Of a DNA stretch of 64,000 nt, positions 28,671 through 35,638 are shown one piece after another. The DNA comes from Crossiella cryophila. GTDB lineage: Bacteria > Actinomycetota > Actinomycetes > Mycobacteriales > Pseudonocardiaceae. The notes below the pieces were generated by a model. It was not told where the DNA came from and did no database searches. It saw only the letters and a list, made by a program, of their open reading frames with translations. Each line of letters begins with the position of its first letter. The stretch's first letter is position 1. The stretch lies in the NCBI RefSeq assembly GCF_014204915.1, contig NZ_JACHMH010000001.1, forward strand, positions 9,213,501 to 9,277,500. Reading direction: 5' to 3'. The translations under genes and the position numbers were made by a program.

Positions 28671-31145
28671 ATGGTGAACAGGCGAAGGGCGGTGACCGCG
28701 CCGGTCGGCTGGACCGGGCCGGTGGTGCCCAGTGCCGCCGGGCTGGCCGTGCTGACCGCGGCCACCTCGTTGTCCGGGGTCATCGACGGCGTGCGCTGGC
28801 TGGTGTTCGTCGCGGTCACCGTGGCGGTGATCGTGGGCACCGGCATCGCGCTGCGCTCGGTCCGCACGCCGACGCCGCTGGTCGCGCTCGGCCAGTTCGC
28901 CGGCCTGCTGTGCTTCCTCACCGCGGTGTTCACCCGCAGCGGCATCCTGGTCGTGCTGCCGGGGCCGGGCGCGCTCGGCGACCTGCTCGGCGTGCTGCGG
29001 CAGGCGATGGCGCAGGTGCAGAGCGGGGTGCCGCCGGTGACCGCCACCGCGGCCATGCTCTGCCTGGTCTGCGTGGCACTGGGCCTGGTCGCGATCGTGG
29101 TGGACACCCTCGCGGTGGCCGCCGCCGCGCCAGCGGCCTCCGGGCTGGTGCTGCTGTGCGTGTTCGCGGTGCCCGCCTCACTGGCCGACGAACTGCTGCC
29201 CTGGTGGTCCTTCGCGGCCGGCGCGGCCGGATTCGCGCTGCTGCTGGTCATCGACGAACGGCAGCGGCACCGGCTGTGGCGGGGCAGGCTCGGCCTGCCG
29301 GCGCTGCGCTCCGGGGACGGCTCGGCGCCCGCGGCCGCCGGCGTCGCCGCCTCCGCGGTGGCGATCGCGCTGGTGGCGGGTGCGGTGCTGACCATGGTCG
29401 GCACCGCGGGCCGGCTGCCCGGCGGCGGTGCGGCCGACTCCACCGCCTCCATCGGACTCAACACGTTCACCTCGCTGCGCGGCCAGCTCGAACGCGACAG
29501 CAGCATCGAGCTGTTCCGGGTCCGCGGCCTGCCGGAGAAGCCGCCGTACCTGCGGGTGACCACGCTGAGCAAGTTCGACACCGCACGCGGCTTCGAGGTG
29601 GACAGCAGGCTGGACAACCAGCCCACCCGCGGCGAACTGGCCATGCCGCCGGGCACCACCCGGCAGCGGCTGCTCGCCGAGGGCAGGCCGATGCAGGTGG
29701 AGATCGAGGCGATCGGCTACCTGGACCCGTGGCTGCCGGTCTACGGCGTGCCCATGCAGCTGGCCAACATCTCCGAGGACTGGAACTACGACCCGGGCGC
29801 GGGCATCGTGCACGCCCCCAGCAAGCGGCAGGCCGGGAAGTACCTGCAGTCCGCGGTGCTGCCCGAACCCAGCGTCGAGTCCATGCGGGCCGCGCCCGGC
29901 GGCCGGGCCCGCACCGCGGGGCTCATCGGCGAGCGCTACTTCGAGCACAACGTGGATCCGCAGGTCGAATCGCTGGCCCGCAACATCACCCGCAACGCGG
30001 GCACCGACTACGACAAGGCCGTCGCGATCCGCCACTTCCTGGCGCAGAGCGGCGGGTTCAAGTACCAGCTGCGCACCGCGGGCACCGGCCAGGGCGACCC
30101 GCTGGTGGACTTCCTGTTCAACGGCAAGACCGGCTACTGCGAGCAGTTCGCCTCCTCGATGGCGGCCATGCTGCGCTCGGTGGGCGTGCCGTCCAGGGTC
30201 GCGGTCGGGTTCACCCCCGGCTACAACAACAGCGGCTACTACTCGATCACCACCAACGACGCGCACGCCTGGGTCGAGGTGTTCTTCAACGGCGTCGGCT
30301 GGATCCAGTTCGACCCGACCCCGCTGCCGGACAGCCGCGGCACCGCGAACCCCTACGAACAGCCCAACCCCGGCGCGCCGACCAGCTCGGCGATCGTCCC
30401 GTCCACCGGCCGCACCACCACCGCCGCGCCGACCACCACCGGGCTCCCCGGCCAGAACCAGGGCGATCAGGCGAACAAGGACGGCAACCGCGACGACAGC
30501 ATCGTGCCGGTGTGGGTCTGGTTCACCTCCGGCCCACTGGCCCTGCTGGCCATGGCCGCCGCCGCCCGCGGCGCCGCGGTCACCCAGGCCCGCAGGCGGG
30601 AGCGACGGGCCGGGGTGGTCTCCGGCGGCAAGGAACCACCGGAACTGTGGTGGGGCCTGGCCGCGCTGAGCGGCGGGATCGCGCTGCTGGTGCCGCTGTG
30701 GTTCCTGGTCCACCCGATCGTGTGGTGGCTGCTGCTGGCCCTCGGCGTGGCCGCGGTCGCACTGGCGGTGCCGTCCTGGCTGCGCCGGTACCTGCGGGAC
30801 CGGCGGCTGCACGCGGTCGCCCTCGGCGGCCCGGACGCGGCAGGCGCGGCCTGGCAGGAACTGATGGCCGCCTCGGTGGACCGGGGCGCGGCGGTGGCCG
30901 GCACCGAGACGGTGCGCGCGGCCGCGCGGAAGCTGGTACGCGAGCACAAACTGGACGAACACGGCCAGAACGGCCTGCGCACGATCATCGGCGCGGTGGA
31001 GCGCTCCTGGTACGGCGGCACCCCCCGCCCGGAACCGGAACTGTTCACCGCCGTCCGCCAGGTCCTGGAAAGCCTCACCGCCAACTCACCCCTCGGCTGG
31101 CGCTCCCGCCTCTTCCCCCCGTCCATCCTCCGCCCCGCCCGCTGA
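28671..31145 (+). CDS. TgpA-like transglutaminase membrane protein
   Basis: An 824-residue membrane protein. At least five N-terminal transmembrane helices (about residues 20-230, DUF3488/TgpA_N) are followed by an extracytoplasmic transglutaminase-like domain. Its triad is Cys about residue 489 (GKTGYCEQFASSMAAMLRS), His about 530 (NDAHAWVEVFF) and Asp about 545 (WIQFDPTPLP). A Thr/Pro linker, two more helices and a DUF4129-like C-terminal region follow (GTETVRAAARKLVREHKLDE). ATG 28671 is chosen ten bases after the DUF58 stop, with GCGAGGA upstream. The family is thought to act on cell-surface proteins or peptidoglycan. It is the last gene of the moxR operon. Confidence 0.92.
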   Translation: MVNRRRAVTAPVGWTGPVVPSAAGLAVLTAATSLSGVIDGVRWLVFVAVTVAVIVGTGIALRSVRTPTPLVALGQFAGLLCFLTAVFTRSGILVVLPGPGALGDLLGVLRQAMAQVQSGVPPVTATAAMLCLVCVALGLVAIVVDTLAVAAAAPAASGLVLLCVFAVPASLADELLPWWSFAAGAAGFALLLVIDERQRHRLWRGRLGLPALRSGDGSAPAAAGVAASAVAIALVAGAVLTMVGTAGRLPGGGAADSTASIGLNTFTSLRGQLERDSSIELFRVRGLPEKPPYLRVTTLSKFDTARGFEVDSRLDNQPTRGELAMPPGTTRQRLLAEGRPMQVEIEAIGYLDPWLPVYGVPMQLANISEDWNYDPGAGIVHAPSKRQAGKYLQSAVLPEPSVESMRAAPGGRARTAGLIGERYFEHNVDPQVESLARNITRNAGTDYDKAVAIRHFLAQSGGFKYQLRTAGTGQGDPLVDFLFNGKTGYCEQFASSMAAMLRSVGVPSRVAVGFTPGYNNSGYYSITTNDAHAWVEVFFNGVGWIQFDPTPLPDSRGTANPYEQPNPGAPTSSAIVPSTGRTTTAAPTTTGLPGQNQGDQANKDGNRDDSIVPVWVWFTSGPLALLAMAAAARGAAVTQARRRERRAGVVSGGKEPPELWWGLAALSGGIALLVPLWFLVHPIVWWLLLALGVAAVALAVPSWLRRYLRDRRLHAVALGGPDAAGAAWQELMAASVDRGAAVAGTETVRAAARKLVREHKLDEHGQNGLRTIIGAVERSWYGGTPRPEPELFTAVRQVLESLTANSPLGWRSRLFPPSILRPAR

Positions 31146-31156
31146 CCCCCCGCGCC

Positions 31157-31180
31157 GCGCGCTCCCACCCAGGAGCGCGC
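31157..31180 (+). terminator. Hairpin after the transglutaminase gene
   Basis: GCGCGCTCC (31157-31165) pairs with GGAGCGCGC (31172-31180) around a 6-base loop, 11 bp after the stop. There is no T-tract, as is common in actinomycetes. Confidence 0.65.
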
Positions 31181-31201
31181 GCCGCCGCGCGGTCGCACCA
31201 C

Positions 31202-31267
31202 GTGTTGGCCGTTCTCGTACGCCGTGTTGGCCGTTGTTGTACGCCGTGTTGGCCGTTGTCGTACAGC
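31202..31267. repeat. 22-bp tandem repeat, three copies
   Basis: Three consecutive 22-bp units start at 31202, 31224 and 31246. Each begins GTGTTGGCCGTT, followed by two or three variable bases and GTACGCC (GTACAGC in the last). The differences are only at the variable positions and the final unit end. The array lies between the convergent ends of the transglutaminase gene and the response regulator gene. Confidence 0.9.
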
Positions 31268-31277
31268 CGGGCCGGGC

Positions 31278-31934
31278 TCAGCCCCCGGTCGTGCCGTGCA
31301 GGTAGGCGAGCACGGCCAGCACCCGGCGGTTGTCGTCGTCGGACGGGGCCAGTTCGAGCTTGCCGAAGATGCTCGCGGTGTGTTTGCCGACCGCGCCCTC
31401 GCTGACGAACAGGCGCTGGGCGATGGCGGCGTTGGACCGGCCCTCGGCCATCAGCTCCAGCACCTCGCGTTCGCGCGGGGTCAGCCGGTCCACGCCGGAG
31501 CGGCGCGGCGAGCTGTCCAGCAGCTTCGCGATGACCTCCGGGTCCATCACGGTGCCACCGGCGGCGACCCGGCGCAGGGCGTCCACGAACTGTTCGGCGT
31601 TGAACACCCGGTCCTTGAGCAGGTAGCCGATCGCGCCGGTGCCGTCGGCCAGCAGTTCCCTGGCGTAGAGCTGTTGCACGTGCTGGGAGAGCACCAGGAT
31701 CGGCAGTCCCGGCGTCTCGGTGCGGGCGGCCAGTGCGACCTGCAGGCCCTCGTCGGTCTGGGTGGGCGGCAGCCGGACGTCGACCACGGCCACGTCCGGG
31801 CGGTGCTCGGTGAGCGCGGCACGCAGTTCGGGGCCGGTCTCCACCGCGGCGACCACCTCGAAACCGTGTGCGGTGAGCAGGTGGGTCAGGCCGTCTCGGA
31901 GGAGGTAGAGGTCCTCGGCGAGGACAACGCGCAC
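31278..31934 (-). CDS. NarL/FixJ family response regulator
   Basis: A 218-residue response regulator. The receiver domain begins RVVLAEDLYLLRDGLTHLL, with the acidic pair Glu-Asp, phospho-acceptor Asp52 (VAVVDVRLP) and the switch Lys in GYLLKDRV. The C-terminal LuxR-type HTH is LTPREREVLELMAEGRSNAA followed by IAQRLFVSEGAVGKHTASIF. GTG 31934 is chosen for the GGAGATC upstream and because the receiver strand begins there. The start overlaps the kinase gene by 49 bp. It forms a two-component system with that kinase and may control the adjacent ABC transporter, which is the common target of such pairs. Confidence 0.93.
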   Translation of the reverse strand: MRVVLAEDLYLLRDGLTHLLTAHGFEVVAAVETGPELRAALTEHRPDVAVVDVRLPPTQTDEGLQVALAARTETPGLPILVLSQHVQQLYARELLADGTGAIGYLLKDRVFNAEQFVDALRRVAAGGTVMDPEVIAKLLDSSPRRSGVDRLTPREREVLELMAEGRSNAAIAQRLFVSEGAVGKHTASIFGKLELAPSDDDNRRVLAVLAYLHGTTGG

Positions 31935-33757
31935 GGGATCTCCAGGCTGACCGTCGTGGGACCGCCCGGCGGGCTGTCCAGGATGAGCTGACCGTCGAAT
32001 GCTCCCAGTCGCCGCCGGATGCCCCGCAACCCGCTGCCACCTGCCGGGTCCGCGCCGCCACACCCGTTGTCCACCACGCTGATACGCAAGGTATCCGCGC
32101 TGTATACAAGATGTACGACGACGGTGTCCGCGCCAGCGTGCCGGATCGCGTTGGTCATCAGCTCGCACACCGCGAAGTAGGCGGCCGACTCCACCGGCGG
32201 CGCGAACCGGCCGGGCAGCGACCCCGTCAGCCGCACCGGCAGCGCGGCGTCCAGGGCGACCGAGCGCAGGGCGTCGGCCAGGCCGCGTTCGGCCAGCACC
32301 GGCGGGTGGATGCCTGCCACCAGCTCACGCAGTTCGGTCAGCGCGGCCGAGGAGGAGGCCAGCGCCTGGTCCAGCATCTCCTTGGCCCGCGCCGGATCGG
32401 TGTCCACCAGCGCCTTGGCCGTGCCCAGGCTCAGGCCGAGCGCGACCAGTCTCGCCTGCGCGCCGTCGTGCAGATCGCGTTCGATCCGGCGCAGTTCGGC
32501 GGCCTGGCCGTCCACCGCCTCGGTGCGGCTCTCGGTCAGCCTGCGCACCCGCTGGGCCAGCAGCGCCGCCCTGGTCGGCGCGAGCAGCAGCGCGCACCAC
32601 CGGCCGTAGACCGTGACCAGCCGGACCCCGGCATACACGGCGAATACCGAGAGCGGCAGGCCGATCAGTGGGCCGAGCGTGCGGAACAACGTGGTGGGCA
32701 CCGGATCCAGCGGCATCCAGCCGTACATCGTGGGCAGCATCTCCCGCCCCATGAACAGCGAGACGATCGGCGAGATGATCACCGGCAGCCAGACCCCGAG
32801 CAGGAAGGCGCCCGCGGCCACCAGCGGCGGCAGGATCACCAGCACCGGGGCGAGGATGCCGTTGACCAGCAGCCACAGCAGGTCCCGCCAGCTCGCCCGG
32901 TCGGTCATCACCCAGACGTAGCGGCGCATCCGGCGCACCGGCTGCGGGGTGCTGAAGAACTGGTTGTTGAAGCGGAACTTGCCGTCGGACTCCGGCAGCG
33001 GCGGCAGCGGGGCGGGCAGGTACGGGTCCGGGATCTCGATGCCCACCCAGTCCCGCAGCAGCCTGCGGTGCAGCTCGACGAACTGCCGGGTGTACTCCAC
33101 CAGCGGCGGCCACCAGAACTGCCACATGCCCAGCACGTGGTAGACGAGGAAGCCGAGCAGGTTGGCCACCAGGATCGGCAGTCCCACCAGGGCGAGCAGC
33201 CCGAGCAGGAAGCCACGCCAGGACAGCTCCCAGCCGTGGATCAGCCAGCGCAGGAACCGATTCTGGCCGGACGGCCGGTGCACACCGAGCGTACGTGCGG
33301 TCCACCAGCTGTATACCCGGAGTGCACGCGGCCCCACGAGCACCGTGGCCAGCGCGGTGAGCGGGGCGAGCACCGGGTTGATCAGCAGCCAGCGCAGGTC
33401 CCGCCAGGTGGCCGGATCGTCTGACACCCAGGCCAGGTTGTGCTGGAAGACCAGCCGGCGCCGGGACCGGTAGAGGCTGTCGCCCAGCCGGTAGAGCCCG
33501 TCGGCGTCCCGTTCGGGCAGCGGCGGTCGCGGCCGGTACGGCGGTGCGATCTCGGTCCCGGACCACTGACCCACCACCGCCCGCACCCGGTTGAGGAACG
33601 GGCGGCAGTTCCGCAGCCCCCAGCCGTAGTAGAAGATCAGCCCGGCCATCGCGGGCAGGAAACACATCAGCCCGAACAGCAGCACCGCCAGCCCAGCCAC
33701 CGCGAGCCCGAGCAGCCGGAGCGCGCGGCCGAGTGCGGTGACGTACTCGCGGCCCAT
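31886..33757 (-). CDS. Sensor histidine kinase (HisKA_3) with duplicated sensor region
   Basis: A 623-residue membrane kinase. The N-terminal ~390 residues contain about six to eight hydrophobic helices in two similar halves. Each half has a soluble segment ending in a related motif, LAWVSDDPATWRDLRWLLIN and YVWVMTDRASWRDLLWLLVN, followed by a hydrophobic segment. This suggests an internal duplication of the actinobacterial putative sensor domain. The kinase part has the H-box ERDLHDGAQARLVALGLSLG (His about 427), the dimerisation helices, and an HATPase with NAIRHAGAD and GLRGIRRRL. ATG 33757 has AAGGAGG upstream. It pairs with the downstream, overlapping response regulator. The ligand is unknown. 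Confidence 0.92.
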   Translation of the reverse strand: MGREYVTALGRALRLLGLAVAGLAVLLFGLMCFLPAMAGLIFYYGWGLRNCRPFLNRVRAVVGQWSGTEIAPPYRPRPPLPERDADGLYRLGDSLYRSRRRLVFQHNLAWVSDDPATWRDLRWLLINPVLAPLTALATVLVGPRALRVYSWWTARTLGVHRPSGQNRFLRWLIHGWELSWRGFLLGLLALVGLPILVANLLGFLVYHVLGMWQFWWPPLVEYTRQFVELHRRLLRDWVGIEIPDPYLPAPLPPLPESDGKFRFNNQFFSTPQPVRRMRRYVWVMTDRASWRDLLWLLVNGILAPVLVILPPLVAAGAFLLGVWLPVIISPIVSLFMGREMLPTMYGWMPLDPVPTTLFRTLGPLIGLPLSVFAVYAGVRLVTVYGRWCALLLAPTRAALLAQRVRRLTESRTEAVDGQAAELRRIERDLHDGAQARLVALGLSLGTAKALVDTDPARAKEMLDQALASSSAALTELRELVAGIHPPVLAERGLADALRSVALDAALPVRLTGSLPGRFAPPVESAAYFAVCELMTNAIRHAGADTVVVHLVYSADTLRISVVDNGCGGADPAGGSGLRGIRRRLGAFDGQLILDSPPGGPTTVSLEIPCALSSPRTSTSSETA

Positions 33758-33942
33758 CCGCGCACCTCCTTCGACCGGCCCAGTCTGACCGAGTCCGCCT
33801 GCCGCGCGCGCTCCGCCCAGACACCGTGTCGGGGGTGGGGCTAGCACAACCCCCACTCGGGGCCCAGACGGATTCTCCGCAGGTCAGCGAGTTCCTAACG
33901 TTTCTCCCGTCAGCGAAACCAACCGGGAGGGAGCAACCGGAG

Positions 33943-34872
33943 ATGCCGGTCATCGAGGTCGCGAACCTGCACAAGAGGTACGGCGAGAGGGTCGCGGTCG
34001 CGGAGGTGTCCTTCCACGTCGAACGCGGGGAGATCTTCGGGATCCTGGGCCGCAACGGCGCGGGCAAGACCACCACGGTGGAGTGCCTGACCGGGTTGCG
34101 GACCCCGGACGGCGGCCGGTTGCGGGTGCTGGGCCTGGACCCGGCCCTGGACGGCGCGCGGCTGCGCCAGCGGGTCGGCGTGCAGCTCCAGGAGGCGGCG
34201 CTGCCGGACAAACTCCGGGTCGGCGAGGCGGTCGAGCTGTACGCCTCCTTCTACCCCGCCCCGGCGGATCCGGCCGAGCTGCTGGACACCCTGGGCCTGA
34301 CCGAGCACCGCCGCACCCCGTTCAAGAAGCTCTCCGGCGGTCAGAAGCAGCGGCTGTCCATCGCGCTGGCGCTGATCGGCAACCCGGAGGTCGCGGTGCT
34401 GGACGAGCTGACCACCGGCCTGGACCCGCAGGCCCGCCGGGACACCTGGCGGCTGATCGAGCAGGTCCGCGACCGCGGCGTCACCATCCTGCTGGTCACC
34501 CACTTCATGGCCGAGGCGGAACGACTCTGCGACCGGCTCGCGGTGATCGAGGCGGGCCGGGTGCTCGCGGTGGACAGCCCGGCCGGACTCGTGTCCACTG
34601 TGGACAGTGAGCAGCGAATCACCTTCCGGATCAACGGCGTACTCCCGGAGCAGGCACTGCGCGCCCTGCCCGAGGTGACCGCACTGTCCATCCGGCGCGA
34701 CGGGATCACCCTGTCCGGCAAGGGAAATCTGCTCAACGCGGTGGTCACCACGCTGTCCGCACACCAGCTCACCCCACTGGACCTGAGCATCGAGCGGTCC
34801 ACTTTGGACGATGCCTTCCTGGCGCTGACCGGCGCCGCCCTCACCGACGAGCAGAACGGAAGCACCCGATGA
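33943..34872 (+). CDS. ABC transporter ATP-binding protein
   Basis: A 309-residue ATPase subunit of a multidrug- or antibiotic-type ABC-2 exporter. Walker A is LGRNGAGKTTTVECL, the signature LSGGQKQRLSIALALIG, Walker B EVAVLDELTTGLDPQARRD (Glu of the usual DEPT replaced by DELT) and the H-loop LLVTHFMAEAE. The C-terminal ~90 residues match the DrrA-like extension. ATG 33943 is chosen where homology begins, after GGGAGGGAG. The stop overlaps the permease ATG by ATGA. It is divergent from the two-component system, which probably senses the exported compound or envelope stress. GTCCACTGTGGAC occurs in frame at 34593-34605. Confidence 0.93.
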   Translation: MPVIEVANLHKRYGERVAVAEVSFHVERGEIFGILGRNGAGKTTTVECLTGLRTPDGGRLRVLGLDPALDGARLRQRVGVQLQEAALPDKLRVGEAVELYASFYPAPADPAELLDTLGLTEHRRTPFKKLSGGQKQRLSIALALIGNPEVAVLDELTTGLDPQARRDTWRLIEQVRDRGVTILLVTHFMAEAERLCDRLAVIEAGRVLAVDSPAGLVSTVDSEQRITFRINGVLPEQALRALPEVTALSIRRDGITLSGKGNLLNAVVTTLSAHQLTPLDLSIERSTLDDAFLALTGAALTDEQNGSTR

Positions 34873-35609
34873 CCGCCCTGACCCGCCTGAGCGCCACCGA
34901 ACTGCGCCTGTTCCTGCGTGACCCGGCCGCCGTTGTGCTCAGCCTCGGCCTGGGCCCGATCCTGCTGATCGTGTTCGGCTCGATCCCGTTCTTCCGCGAA
35001 CCACAGGCGGCCTACGGTGGCGCCCGGATCGTGGACTTCTACCTGCCCACGCTGATCTCGATGTCGGTGGCCATGATCGGCCTGAGCCTGCTCTCCGGCA
35101 GCCTGGCCAACTACCGCGAACTGGGGGTGCTGCGTCGCCTGGCCACCACCCCGGTGCCGCCGGTCCGGCTGCTGACCGCGCAGCTGCTGGTGCACCTGCT
35201 GATGGTGACGGTGTCCCTGGTGCTGCTGATCGGGCTGGGCAAGGTCGTCGCGGACGTCCCGCTGCCCGGCAACCCGGTCGCCTTCGCACTGTCCTTCCTG
35301 CTGGCCACGCTGGCCGTCTTCGGCATCGGCCTGCTGATCGCCGCGCTCGCGCCGACCACCAAGTCGGCGCAGGGCATCGGCACGGTGGCGTTCTTCCCGC
35401 TGATGTTCCTGGCCGGGCTGTGGACGCCCGGTCCGCTGATGCCGGAGCTGGTCCGCCGGATCGGCGAGTTCAGCCCGATCGGCGCTGGCACCCAGGCCAT
35501 GCAGGCGGCCTGGTCCGGCGGCTGGCCCAATCCTTTGCACCTGCTGGTGGCGGCCGGATTCGCGGCCGCGGCCCTGTTCGGTGCAACGAAATTGTTCCGC
35601 TGGCAGTGA
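34869..35609 (+). CDS. ABC-2 type transporter permease
   Basis: A 246-residue membrane protein with six predicted transmembrane helices, among them VVLSLGLGPILLIVFGSIPF, LISMSVAMIGLSLLSGSL, LVHLLMVTVSLVLLIGLG and LSFLLATLAVFGIGLLIAAL. The conserved ABC-2 motif GVLRRLATTPVPPVRLLTAQ follows the second helix. It overlaps the ATPase gene by four bases and makes the export channel with it. The substrate is not identifiable. The following NACHT gene begins 29 bp later on the same strand, so it could be in the same transcript by readthrough. Confidence 0.92.
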   Translation: MTALTRLSATELRLFLRDPAAVVLSLGLGPILLIVFGSIPFFREPQAAYGGARIVDFYLPTLISMSVAMIGLSLLSGSLANYRELGVLRRLATTPVPPVRLLTAQLLVHLLMVTVSLVLLIGLGKVVADVPLPGNPVAFALSFLLATLAVFGIGLLIAALAPTTKSAQGIGTVAFFPLMFLAGLWTPGPLMPELVRRIGEFSPIGAGTQAMQAAWSGGWPNPLHLLVAAGFAAAALFGATKLFRWQ

Positions 35610-35638
35610 CCGCCCGCGCACTCTGGATAACGTGAGGC

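Noticed and set aside
29178-30962. 594-codon minus-strand frame opposite the transglutaminase gene
   Set aside because: Antisense shadow of a gene with clear domains and catalytic residues.
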